A stretch of DNA of 64,000 nucleotides from Gammaproteobacteria bacterium (GTDB lineage Bacteria; Pseudomonadota; Gammaproteobacteria; Methylococcales; Methylomonadaceae). The stretch is from positions 1 through 64,000 of the forward strand of contig JAJRUF010000008.1 in the NCBI GenBank assembly GCA_024277935.1, given 5' to 3'. A program made the position numbers and the translations under genes. This document shows positions 55,076-63,994 of the stretch, in pieces. The first letter of the stretch is position 1, and each line of letters starts with the position of its first letter. The notes beneath the pieces are model-generated. The model did not search any database. It saw only the letters and a program-made list of their open reading frames with translations, and was not told the DNA's origin.

Positions 55076-56203
55076 TTACTCTTCAGTTTCAGTAAGAGAT
55101 AAACCACCTATATCTTGACCATCGCCACTGGCTAATTTAATTTGTAGGCGAAGCTCGTTTCTTGAATCAGCATTCTTTAAAGCTTCGTCATAACTGATTT
55201 TGCCAGATTGATATAAATCTAATAGTGCTTGGTCAAAGGTTTGCATACCCAGTTCGCGTGATTTAGCCATAATAGGCTTCATCCCACTAATATCACCTTT
55301 AGCAATTAAATCCGAAATAAGGGGGGTGTTAAGCATAATTTCAATAGCTGCGCATCGTCCACCATCAACAGTTTTTACTAAACGCTGAGAAATAATGGCG
55401 CGTAAATTTAAGGCAATATCCTGCATCAATTTTGCTTGGCTTTCGATAGGAAAAAAACCAAGAATACGGTCAACGGCTTGGTTAGCATTATTGGCATGTA
55501 AAGTGGCTAATGCTAAATGGCCTGTCTGAGCAAATTCAAGACCAAACTCCATTATTTCAGAGTTGCGTATTTCACCTAACACAATCACATCGGGTGCTTG
55601 TCGCAAGGTATTATGCAGGGCTATTTCCCAGTCTTGAGTATCAACACCGACTTCTCGCTGCATAACAACACAGTTTTTATGGGGGTGAACATACTCAATA
55701 GGGTCTTCAATAGTAATAATATGCCCAAAACTGGTTTCATTACGATGATCAATCATAGCAGCCATTGAGGTTGATTTACCTGAGCCGGTAGCCCCTACCA
55801 TAATGACCAAGCCATTTTTATGGGAGATAATGTCTTTTAAAACGGAGGGAAGACCTAATTTATCGAAGGTGGGTATTTCTGAAGCAATAACACGTAGAAC
55901 TAGCCCTTGATAGCCTTGCTGAACATAGGCATTAACTCGAAATCGACAAAGACCCGCAGGAGAGATAGCAAAGTTACACTCTTGAGTTTCTTCAAATTCT
56001 TTTAACTGCTTATCATTCATGATGCACTGGGTAAGTGCTTGAGAGTCATTCGCTGATAATTTTTGTTGAGAAATAGGCGTCATAATACCTTTTATTTTCA
56101 TTGCAGGTGGGTAGCCTGCTGTTATAAATAGATCTGAGCCATCCTTATGTAATAGAATTTTAAGTAACTTTATCATGAAGGCCATTGCTTCTTCTCTTTC
56201 CAT
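55076..56203 (-). CDS. pilU: PilT/PilU family type IV pilus ATPase (PilU-like)
   Basis: The 375-residue protein is a retraction ATPase of PilU type. N-domain LKILLHKDGSDLFITAGYPP, then Walker A GATGSGKSTSMAAM, Asp box TIEDPIEYVHPHKN, Walker B VIVLGEIRNSE, and TLHANNANQAVDRI. The C-terminus KNADSRNELRLQIKL is close to Pseudomonas PilU. It precedes the second ATPase on the same strand. No clear PilT (with the AIRNLIRE motif) is in the window, so both may be PilU-type. Confidence 0.9.
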   Translation of the reverse strand: MEREEAMAFMIKLLKILLHKDGSDLFITAGYPPAMKIKGIMTPISQQKLSANDSQALTQCIMNDKQLKEFEETQECNFAISPAGLCRFRVNAYVQQGYQGLVLRVIASEIPTFDKLGLPSVLKDIISHKNGLVIMVGATGSGKSTSMAAMIDHRNETSFGHIITIEDPIEYVHPHKNCVVMQREVGVDTQDWEIALHNTLRQAPDVIVLGEIRNSEIMEFGLEFAQTGHLALATLHANNANQAVDRILGFFPIESQAKLMQDIALNLRAIISQRLVKTVDGGRCAAIEIMLNTPLISDLIAKGDISGMKPIMAKSRELGMQTFDQALLDLYQSGKISYDEALKNADSRNELRLQIKLASGDGQDIGGLSLTETEE

Positions 56204-56362
56204 TAGGATCCCCTTAAATATTTTTTTGTATTGCTTGTTAAGTATATGGTTTTTAAGTTTAGCTTAAAATAATAGACAAACAACTTTTATGGCTATCTTG
56301 TAATAGATCATAAAAAAATGGCATCTTTCAGTTTCCAATTTACACTTTTGTATTGATGTTTC

Positions 56363-56440
56363 TGTAGGATGTGTCGACGTGAGGAGGCGCATCAAATGAA
56401 GTTTAGCTGATGCGCTTCGTTCCTCAGCACATCCTACAAT
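56363..56440. repeat. family B full palindromic element
   Basis: TGTAGGATGTG at the left and CACATCCTACA at the right are exact inverted copies, enclosing a nested GCGCATC/GATGCGC pair. The 78-bp unit is the complete form of the repeats at 21735 and 52729. It lies in the 381-bp gap (56204-56584) between divergent pilU and the PP-loop gene. A TATAAT at 56548-56553 could be the -10 of the latter, but no good -35 is seen. Confidence 0.7.
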
Positions 56441-56584
56441 GATGTGTTTATTTTTTCACACTAAAAAGTGTAAGCTACTTTAGGGTTAAAATGAAAGATG
56501 CCTAAAAAATCATCTTTTTGTATGCGCTAAAAAACCGTAACCCAAGGTATAATCAATTCAATTTTTAAAGAATATTTAGGTGTT

Positions 56585-57628
56585 ATGAGTAAGCAAAGAA
56601 AAGCGGTTGCATTAATTTCAGGTGGATTGGATTCATTATTGGCTGCTAGAACCATTATGGATCAAGGGGTGCATGTTGAAGGGATTAACTTTTATACAGG
56701 GTTTTGTGTAGAGGGACACACCCATGCCATTAGGAAAAAAGATAAAGATAAGCCGAAAAGAAATAATGCATTATGGTCAGCTGAGCAGCTGGGTATTAAA
56801 TTACATATCGTTGATATTATTGAGGAATATAAAGATGTCTTGATTAACCCTAAGCATGGGTATGGGGCAAATATGAACCCTTGTTTAGATTGTAAAATAT
56901 TTATGGTACATAAAGCCAAAGAATGGATTAAAGAAAATGACTTTGATTTTATTATTACCGGTGAAGTGATTGGTCAACGACCTATGTCACAAAGAAAAGA
57001 TACGATGCCTGTGATTGCCGAAGAATCGGGTGCTGATGAGCTATTACTTCGTCCTTTGTGTGCACAAAATTTACCCATGACTTTACCTGAGCGTGAAGGC
57101 TGGGTTGATCGAGAAAGATTACATAACTTTAGTGGCAGGGGGAGAAAACCTCAAATGGCCTTAGCAGATGAATTTGGTTTTGAAGATTTTGCCCAGCCTG
57201 CAGGAGGCTGTTGTTTTTTAACAGATAAAAGCTATTCAGATAAACTGGTTGATTTATGGTCTGCGAGAGGGCGAAAAGAATATGACCTCGATGACATTAT
57301 GTTGTTAAAAGTAGGGCGTCATATTAGGCCTAAAGATAACTTTAAAGTGATTGTTGCCAGAGAGGATGGCGAAGCACGTTTTATGCAAGGGTATAAAAAA
57401 GATTTTATTAATATGAACTGTTCAAGTCATCGTGGGCCTTTAGCCATGGTTGATGGTGCACCAACAGAAGAAGACTTATTAGTAGCGGCAAAACTAACCG
57501 CACGATACGGCCAAGGGCGTGATGCCGAAAAAGTAGATATTACCATTAGAGAAAAAGATGGTTCGGAAAGAACAGTGCAGGTTACACCTTTTAAAAGTGA
57601 TGAAATTCCAAAACAATGGTTTGTGTAA
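56585..57628 (+). CDS. PP-loop protein of MnmA/ThiI type
   Basis: A PP-loop ATPase (SGGLDSLLAARTIMDQG, residues 12-28) resembles the tRNA-thiolating enzymes MnmA and ThiI. A CxxC (PCLDCKIFMVHKAK, about residue 99) and FDFIITGEVIGQRPMSQRKD follow, as does a CC pair in QPAGGCCFLTD. The rest (residues 220-347) is not a usual MnmA domain. The next gene, one base further on, is tusA. TusA supplies sulfur to MnmA, so a thiolation relay is likely. The substrate (tRNA or other) is not established. Confidence 0.8.
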   Translation: MSKQRKAVALISGGLDSLLAARTIMDQGVHVEGINFYTGFCVEGHTHAIRKKDKDKPKRNNALWSAEQLGIKLHIVDIIEEYKDVLINPKHGYGANMNPCLDCKIFMVHKAKEWIKENDFDFIITGEVIGQRPMSQRKDTMPVIAEESGADELLLRPLCAQNLPMTLPEREGWVDRERLHNFSGRGRKPQMALADEFGFEDFAQPAGGCCFLTDKSYSDKLVDLWSARGRKEYDLDDIMLLKVGRHIRPKDNFKVIVAREDGEARFMQGYKKDFINMNCSSHRGPLAMVDGAPTEEDLLVAAKLTARYGQGRDAEKVDITIREKDGSERTVQVTPFKSDEIPKQWFV

Positions 57629-57853
57629 ATGAGTAAAGAAACATTAAATGCCAAGCGCTTATTGTGCCCTCTACCTGTTATTAGAACGCAGGATAAAGTA
57701 AAAACAATGCAAATAGGTGATGTGCTGGAAGTTGTGTGTACGGATCCAGGTGTGATGCAAGATATTCCTGCCTGGTGCAGAATAAATGGTCATAAAGTAC
57801 TTGATACCTTAACAGATGAAATGGAATATACCATTATATTAGAGGTCGGTTAA
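57629..57853 (+). CDS. tusA: TusA-like sulfurtransferase
   Basis: The 74-residue protein has the TusA fold with the active cysteine in LLCPLPVIRTQDKV (Cys13) and a conserved tail. TusA family proteins carry persulfide sulfur to thiolation enzymes and, in sulfur oxidisers, into other routes. It starts immediately after the PP-loop gene, so the two probably form a relay. It is distinct from tRNA-only TusA copies in having no tusBCD partners here. Confidence 0.9.
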   Translation: MSKETLNAKRLLCPLPVIRTQDKVKTMQIGDVLEVVCTDPGVMQDIPAWCRINGHKVLDTLTDEMEYTIILEVG

Positions 57854-57854
57854 G

Positions 57855-59000
57855 GTGGCTAAAGCTTATGAGTCTGATCAATTGTTAAAAATAAAAGCAC
57901 GCGTTACTTATGTGGGTGCTTTAATTAATATATTTTTAACCATTATAAAAATTGGTGTTGGTATTGTAGGCCAGTCTGCATCATTAATTGCAGATGGTAT
58001 TCACTCTCTATCTGATTTAATAAGTGATCTTTTTGTTCTTATTGCCATTAAACTAGGTAGTAGGGAAGCTGATCAAGACCATCCTTATGGTCATCGTCGT
58101 TTTGAAACTATGGCAACAGTTTTATTAGGGATAGGCCTGATAGCTGTTGCAACAGGAATAGGTTGGGATGCGATTGAGCATATACTGCACCCCGTAACTC
58201 TAATGACTCCGTCTAAAGAAACTTTAGGGATTGCATTTGTTTCAATTTTAGCTAATGAATGGTTATTTCATTACACTAAACGAGCCGGTGAGAAGACTCG
58301 CTCTAAGTTATTATTAGCTAATGCCTGGCACCATAGAAGTGATGCTTTTTCATCTGTTGTAGTAGTGATAGGTATTGGTGGCGTGTTGTTAGGGTTCTCT
58401 ATGGCAGATGCTGTTGCTGCGGTTATCGTTGCAATAATGATTGCTAAAATGGGTTTAGGGCTGGTTTGGGAAAGTATTAATGAATTAGTCGATTCTGCAC
58501 TGCCTGAAGAGATGGTTAGAGAAATTCGCAGAGTGATTAAGCAAACACCAGGTGTTCAAAGTATCCATTTAATCCGTACCCGACGAATGGGAGAAGATGC
58601 TTGTGTGGATACGCATATTGTTGTTAATGCGAGAATTAGTGTTTCTGAAGGGCATATGATTGGTGATGCTGTTAGAGATAGATTAAAAGCTGAATTTGAT
58701 GATGTTACTGATGTATTGGTTCATATTGACCCAGAAGATGATGAATTTAAGGAAGGCTATCAAAAGCCTATAACGCGAGAACAAGTACAACATTATTTAG
58801 ATCAGTATTTAGCGGAAAAAATCCACACAGTCGATGATTTTAGAATTCATTATCTTGATGGTTTGGTAGAGGTTGAAGTGGTTTTACCTCATGGCATATT
58901 TAATGATAGTGAACAAGTTGAGTGGATTAAAAAGCAATGTGCACAAATAGAAAATGATATTGATTTAATATCTAAAGTCTATGTTTTTTTTAAGGCATAA
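57855..59000 (+). CDS. cation diffusion facilitator metal exporter
   Basis: This membrane antiporter exports Zn, Fe or similar ions. It has 381 residues with about six helices. The metal-site block SLIADGIHSLSDLISD and DHPYGHRRFETMATV are typical of the FieF/CDF family, and the cytoplasmic dimerisation domain (VLVHIDPED) follows. An extra 70-residue C-terminal segment lies beyond the usual end. It uses a GTG start 2 bp after tusA. Metal specificity is not certain. Confidence 0.9.
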   Translation: MAKAYESDQLLKIKARVTYVGALINIFLTIIKIGVGIVGQSASLIADGIHSLSDLISDLFVLIAIKLGSREADQDHPYGHRRFETMATVLLGIGLIAVATGIGWDAIEHILHPVTLMTPSKETLGIAFVSILANEWLFHYTKRAGEKTRSKLLLANAWHHRSDAFSSVVVVIGIGGVLLGFSMADAVAAVIVAIMIAKMGLGLVWESINELVDSALPEEMVREIRRVIKQTPGVQSIHLIRTRRMGEDACVDTHIVVNARISVSEGHMIGDAVRDRLKAEFDDVTDVLVHIDPEDDEFKEGYQKPITREQVQHYLDQYLAEKIHTVDDFRIHYLDGLVEVEVVLPHGIFNDSEQVEWIKKQCAQIENDIDLISKVYVFFKA

Positions 59001-59068
59001 AGATAAAGCTTATCTTTACCCTTACAAAAAACAAACTGTGCTAAAAAATATTAAACTTTTATACCCTC

Positions 59069-59119
59069 TTAGGAACGCGCACGGAATAAGTTGCTCAAGT
59101 TATTTCGTGCACGTTCCTA
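59069..59119. repeat. family C compact hairpin before argJ
   Basis: TTAGGAACGCGCACGGAATA and its inverted copy AATTTATTCCGTGCACGTTCCTAA-type arm (TTATTTCGTGCACGTTCC, 59100-59117) form an imperfect stem with a very short loop. It is the shortest version of family C and lies 30 bp before argJ. Its position allows it to act on transcription from the CDF gene into argJ. Confidence 0.65.
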
Positions 59120-59149
59120 AGCTATTGAGGGAAATGGAGACATTTAAAG

Positions 59150-60364
59150 ATGGCAGTAGGAAATGTAGACTTTCCTGAAATGAAAGCAGTTTCAGGGATT
59201 AAATTAGGCACCAGTAATGCCGGGATTAAACAAACTGAGCGAGATGATATTCTGCTGATCGAGATGGCCGAAGGGTCTACTTGCGCAGGCGTTTTTACCC
59301 AAAATGCCTTTTGTGCAGCACCGGTACACGTTGCTAAAGACCATCTGCAAAATAGCCCGCGCTGGCTATTAATTAATTCGGGTAATGCCAATGCAGGAAC
59401 AGGCCAACAAGGAATGCATGATGCACATGCAAGTTGCTCGTTTGTTGCATCCGCAGTTGCAGGTGAAGCTAATAAAGTTTTACCTTTTTCAACCGGTGTT
59501 ATTGGTGAAAACTTAGCTGTTGATAAAATTTCAATTGCTTTACCTGAGGCTGTATCGAATCTAAAACAGGATAATTGGAATAATGCAGCTCATGCCATTA
59601 TGACAACAGATACCTTTGCTAAAGGTGCATCTGTAGTGCTTGAGCTAAATGGTCAGCCAGTAACACTAACAGGGATCTCTAAAGGCGCAGGCATGATTCA
59701 GCCCAATATGGCGACTATGCTAGGGTTTGTGGCAACCGATGCAAAAATCAGTCAAAGTCTATTGCAGAAATGTTTGTCACAAGCTGCAGAACAATCGTTT
59801 AATCGTATTACTGTAGATGGCGATACTTCCACAAATGATGCTTGTATTTTAATGGCCAGTGGCTGCTCATCAGCTACTGAAATTACAGCAGACAGTGACG
59901 CTTATCAATTATTTTCAAGTGCGGTAATAAATATTTGCAAGCGCTTGGCAGAACTTATTGTTAGAGATGGTGAAGGTGCGACTAAGTTAATGCGGATTAG
60001 TGTGGAGCAGGCAAGAGATAATGCGGAAGCAGTAATAGTCGGTAAAACGATAGCCCATTCTCCTCTGGTTAAAACAGCCTTTTTTGCTAGTGACCCCAAT
60101 TGGGGGCGTATTTTAGCCGCTGTTGGGCGCTCGGGTATTGAACAAATGGATTTAGATAAAGTTGAGATATACCTGGATGAAGTTTGTATTGTTAAAAATG
60201 GCGGCAGAGCAGAAAGTTACACAGAAGCACAAGGGCAAAGTGTGATGAATAAAGAAGAAATTCTTATTCGGGTGGTTTTGGCGCGAGGAACTGCTAGCCA
60301 AGAGGTTTTAACTTGTGATCTTTCCTATGATTATGTGAAGATAAATGCAGAGTATCGAACGTGA
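59150..60364 (+). CDS. argJ: bifunctional glutamate N-acetyltransferase/ornithine acetyltransferase
   Basis: ArgJ recycles acetyl groups in arginine biosynthesis. The 404-residue protein has the self-cleavage and active site KGAGMIQPNMATMLGF near residue 190, where it is cut before the Thr. N-terminal GSTCAGVFTQNAFCAAPV and C-terminal SDPNWGRILAAVGRSG are conserved. It overlaps the next gene by 4 bp. Confidence 0.97.
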   Translation: MAVGNVDFPEMKAVSGIKLGTSNAGIKQTERDDILLIEMAEGSTCAGVFTQNAFCAAPVHVAKDHLQNSPRWLLINSGNANAGTGQQGMHDAHASCSFVASAVAGEANKVLPFSTGVIGENLAVDKISIALPEAVSNLKQDNWNNAAHAIMTTDTFAKGASVVLELNGQPVTLTGISKGAGMIQPNMATMLGFVATDAKISQSLLQKCLSQAAEQSFNRITVDGDTSTNDACILMASGCSSATEITADSDAYQLFSSAVINICKRLAELIVRDGEGATKLMRISVEQARDNAEAVIVGKTIAHSPLVKTAFFASDPNWGRILAAVGRSGIEQMDLDKVEIYLDEVCIVKNGGRAESYTEAQGQSVMNKEEILIRVVLARGTASQEVLTCDLSYDYVKINAEYRT

Positions 60365-61302
60365 TGTTGAAAGGTGAAAAATACCTGCATGTGGCTGTTG
60401 GGGTTATAAAAGATAAAGCAGGGAAGGTTTTAATCTCCTTACGGCATAATAAAGCGCATCAAGGTGGCCTATGGGAGTTTCCAGGAGGAAAGGTTGAAGC
60501 TGGTGAGACCGTAGAACAAGCTTTAAGGCGAGAATTAAAAGAAGAGCTGGATATTTCAGTGGGACTGGTGAGACCTTTAATTCAAATTAAGCACCAATAT
60601 ACTGATCTCAATGTATTGCTTGATGTTTGGACGGTTACAGAGTTTTCAGGTATGGCTAAAGGCTGTGAAGGACAGGAATTTACTTGGGTAAGTCAGCAAG
60701 ATTTAGCTAAATATTCTTTTCCAGCTGCCAATATCCCAATTATTACGGCAATAAAATTACCTTCAGAATATGCAATCTTAAATACGGCAACTGAAGATAT
60801 CTTACTGAATAACTTAAATCAAATACTAAAGAGTGGTATTAAGTTAATTCAGGCGCGGGTTAAATCTTTAAGCACTGAACAAATAGAAAGTTTTATTAAT
60901 GTAGCTTTGCCTTTATGTAAGCAGAATGGCGCTCAGTTATTGCTTAATTCAGCAGTACAAAATAGCGATAAATTGAAAGTTGATGGTATTCATTTAACCT
61001 CAAAAGATTTATTAGCATTAAAACAAAAACCAACAGCTTATTCCTGGGTTGCAGCCTCTTGCCATAATCAACAAGAAATAGTACAGGCTGAGAAAATAGG
61101 TGTAGATTTTATTGTGATTGCTCCTGTTTTAGCCACTTCAACACACCCTGAAACAGAACCTTTAGGTTGGGATGCATTTAAGTTATTAGTCAATCAGGTG
61201 AATACCCCTGTTTTTGCTTTAGGTGGAATGCAGAAAAAGCATCTAAATCAGGCACGACAAGCAGGTGCGCAGGGAATTGCCGGGATTACGTGTTTTTTGT
61301 AA
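60361..61302 (+). CDS. Nudix hydrolase fused to a TenI/thiamine-phosphate-synthase-like domain
   Basis: Residues 1-130 are a MutT-type Nudix domain with the box GGKVEAGETVEQALRRELKE and EE. Residues 140-313 form a TIM-barrel ThiE/TenI-like domain (IKLIQARVKSL, GIHLTSKDL, FIVIAPVLATSTHPE, PVFALGGMQ). This fusion is known in gammaproteobacteria. The Nudix part probably removes oxidised nucleotides. The role of the second part is unclear. It overlaps argJ by 4 bp. Confidence 0.92.
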   Translation: MMLKGEKYLHVAVGVIKDKAGKVLISLRHNKAHQGGLWEFPGGKVEAGETVEQALRRELKEELDISVGLVRPLIQIKHQYTDLNVLLDVWTVTEFSGMAKGCEGQEFTWVSQQDLAKYSFPAANIPIITAIKLPSEYAILNTATEDILLNNLNQILKSGIKLIQARVKSLSTEQIESFINVALPLCKQNGAQLLLNSAVQNSDKLKVDGIHLTSKDLLALKQKPTAYSWVAASCHNQQEIVQAEKIGVDFIVIAPVLATSTHPETEPLGWDAFKLLVNQVNTPVFALGGMQKKHLNQARQAGAQGIAGITCFL

Positions 61303-61349
61303 GAGTAAAGGGTGTTTTAGCCATTTAAACTAACCATGATTTTATAAAT

Positions 61350-61370
61350 GTAGAGCGGACTTCAGTCTGC
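61350..61370. repeat. family A half-palindrome
   Basis: GTAGAGCGGACTTCAGTCTGC is a decayed copy of the family A hairpin between the Nudix gene and the next gene. Confidence 0.55.
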
Positions 61371-61422
61371 AATCAATATAGAAAGAGTAGTGAGTATGCA
61401 AACTATCAGGGACAGTTAAGCG

Positions 61423-63195
61423 ATGACATTTATCCGAAAAATAGCAGTTAGTTTATTATTTCTAAGTTTATTGGGTATTCTTGGGGCAACATTTATGCTG
61501 ACTGAAATGTTAACACCATATCATTGGGAATGGGGTATTTATGTTAGTTGTCTTATTACTTTTTTGAGTAGCATTATTGTCATTTTCTTTCGTCAGGAAG
61601 GGAGTGAACAAATATTATTAAAATATAAAGAAAGAAAAATACAGGAGGATGAAGAAAGATTACAGCAGTTGCAAAAAGACCTTGAATCTAAACTTAATTT
61701 ATTAGCGCAGCAAGAAAAGGAAGTTAAGCAAAAATTAATGCAATATAAGCAATATGCTGAATTTCCTAATGAAAAAACAACAACTGCAGAGAGTGATGAC
61801 AAGAGCTATTTTGATGATAAAGTGACTCAACTTTTACATGACAAAGCTGAAATAATTTTTGATAAAATCATCAATAAGAAATATATCGAAAAAACTATTT
61901 TCAAACATCAGCTACTGCAGGAAGATATTGTTGATTTGATTGAGTCCGTTGCACGTATACACCATCCAGAATCACAAAGTCCACTACTAGAAACCAGTAT
62001 TGAAAACCTGTTGCGCTCTTTAAATAGAGTTTCATTACAGCTTCTTGTGTTAATTGATAGCTTTCCTATTAATATTAAAGAATACAACCTTAGAAAAACC
62101 TATTTGTATATTCAGAAGTCAGCAACCACGATTGGCTATTACAAAAAGGCAGAGCCATTCCTAACTTTCGCCAGTCCTATCTTACGGATAGGTATGGCAT
62201 CAAACCCTTTAATAGGTGTTGCACAAACCGTGGCAATTGAAGCCGGTAAACAAGCGCTTAAAACGGGTTCGGAAAAGTATGCTTTAAATTTACTTCATGA
62301 TGTTATAGAAATTATTGGCGAACAAGCCTCAACCATTTTTGGAGACAGCTCTTTACGTTATCGTAGTAAAGACTGGATTTATGCCGTGGAATTAACGGAA
62401 CTTATATACTGCTTTACCCCTGTTGAACCAACGGTTATATCAAAAGTAATGAAAATTATTAGTGGCCTATCCATACGCAGTGAATATGACCGAATTTTGA
62501 TTTATCACTGTTTAGCTCAGCACAAAAGCGCAAACCCTGAAAACTTCTCAAGTAACTTTTTGACTGAGCAGGATAAACAAGAGTTGCTTAAAAAACTCAG
62601 GGACTTTATCGAAAATAGAGTGAATAAAAACAGAACGGAAGAAAGTGATAAAAAGCTCTTGAATTGGCGTAAAAAAGCAGAGCAGCGTTTAGCGGTAAAA
62701 ATACCCTTAAATGTTGATAACAAGGATACCGAAGTTTTAAAAAATCAGCTAATGCCTGGCTCACCGGAAAAAAATGTAAAACCTTTTTTAGCAAGAGCCA
62801 TTCTAGCCATGATGGAAAAAGGCGAAACAGTAAAATTTATTTATACCGATATACAAATCGAAGCAATTACCTCGGCAGTAGAAGTCAAACAGCTGTGGTT
62901 AGTTGCATCTAATGTGAGAATGGTTTTGTTAAGCGTTAATGCTAAAGAAAATACAACACAATGTATCTGGCTTCATGACTCAAGAAAAGATAAAGCTTTA
63001 GAGTTTCAGAGAATAAACAGAGTCGTAGCGGATGACTGTAGAGTGTTGGGGGGATCATGGCAAATTCAAGTAAAAACCAATATAGAAACGATTTTTATCA
63101 TAAAAGGTAGAAAAGCCAGTACTTATAATAGCTATTTTGAAGTGTTAGAAGGTTTTAATAAAACAGGTATGACCAATGAATCGAATAATCATTAA
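61423..63195 (+). CDS. uncharacterised membrane coiled-coil protein
   Basis: I do not recognise this 590-residue protein. Two N-terminal transmembrane segments (about 8-28 and 38-58) are followed by a charged coiled coil (ERKIQEDEERLQQLQKDLES, about 70-110) and a large alpha-helical region with PLIGVAQTVAIEAGKQALKTG. The C-terminal part (about 450-585) is beta-rich, possibly a PH-like domain. No catalytic motif is evident. A small gene follows after 11 bp and is probably co-transcribed. Function is unknown. Confidence 0.85.
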   Translation: MTFIRKIAVSLLFLSLLGILGATFMLTEMLTPYHWEWGIYVSCLITFLSSIIVIFFRQEGSEQILLKYKERKIQEDEERLQQLQKDLESKLNLLAQQEKEVKQKLMQYKQYAEFPNEKTTTAESDDKSYFDDKVTQLLHDKAEIIFDKIINKKYIEKTIFKHQLLQEDIVDLIESVARIHHPESQSPLLETSIENLLRSLNRVSLQLLVLIDSFPINIKEYNLRKTYLYIQKSATTIGYYKKAEPFLTFASPILRIGMASNPLIGVAQTVAIEAGKQALKTGSEKYALNLLHDVIEIIGEQASTIFGDSSLRYRSKDWIYAVELTELIYCFTPVEPTVISKVMKIISGLSIRSEYDRILIYHCLAQHKSANPENFSSNFLTEQDKQELLKKLRDFIENRVNKNRTEESDKKLLNWRKKAEQRLAVKIPLNVDNKDTEVLKNQLMPGSPEKNVKPFLARAILAMMEKGETVKFIYTDIQIEAITSAVEVKQLWLVASNVRMVLLSVNAKENTTQCIWLHDSRKDKALEFQRINRVVADDCRVLGGSWQIQVKTNIETIFIIKGRKASTYNSYFEVLEGFNKTGMTNESNNH

Positions 63196-63206
63196 TGGGG
63201 CAATAA

Positions 63207-63455
63207 ATGATAGGTGATTACCTTAAAGTTTTAAACTTTGTCAAAGTGGGGGAGTGGGATAAAGCACATCAGCTAATTCAATCCCACTCAGATAAAACAT
63301 CATGCTTGATACATGCTTATTTGCATAGAGAAGAAGGTGATTTATCCAATGCAAATTATTGGTATGCTCGAGCTGAATCAACCATGCCAGATAATACGCT
63401 TGAAGAAGAGTTAAAGCGACTTTATCTGCTTGTAGAAAATTACAGTGAACCCTAA
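63207..63455 (+). CDS. small conserved helical protein (TPR-like)
   Basis: The 82-residue product reads LNFVKVGEWDKAHQLIQSHS, then HAYLHREEGDLSNANYWYAR. This pattern is found in small proteins of many bacteria and looks like one or two TPR-type helical hairpins. Function is unknown. It begins 11 bp after the 590-residue gene, so the two form a likely operon. Confidence 0.75.
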   Translation: MIGDYLKVLNFVKVGEWDKAHQLIQSHSDKTSCLIHAYLHREEGDLSNANYWYARAESTMPDNTLEEELKRLYLLVENYSEP

Positions 63456-63795
63456 TGTGTCTGGATCTAATGATGTATGAGGAGTAGGGGATTTTGCAGA
63501 AACAATTAGATAAAAATAAAAGGAGTTAGGAATAGGCAGGGCGTAAAATCTCCTTGGTTCTTATTCATACTTTTTTAAGTGTTATTGCTCTTAAACCCTC
63601 CTCTGAAGGAAGTCCACACAGATGTGAGTAAGTAGCAAGTTAGGTCGCTCTCGGTCATCAATCAGAGATTAACAAAATCAAGGTCTTACGATTCTGGGGT
63701 CTATGTTGAATAGAGTAGATACCGGGTACAAATCGTATGGATGGTTTTTATTAAATTCTAGGCTACTGTTTCTATGGGTGGGGGGCTATAAGAAA
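63456..63795. other. gap between the small helical gene and tRNA-Phe
   Basis: No protein-like frame was found in these 340 bp. The open frame reaching into the tRNA (63703-63918) is an artefact of the tRNA sequence. A tRNA promoter would be on the far side of the genes, beyond the window end. Confidence 0.4.
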
Positions 63796-63871
<76 letters not shown>

Positions 63872-63918
63872 ACTGTGTTTTCTGCTACATTAAACTTATG
63901 AAAAGTTTAAATCGATGA

Positions 63919-63994
<76 letters not shown>

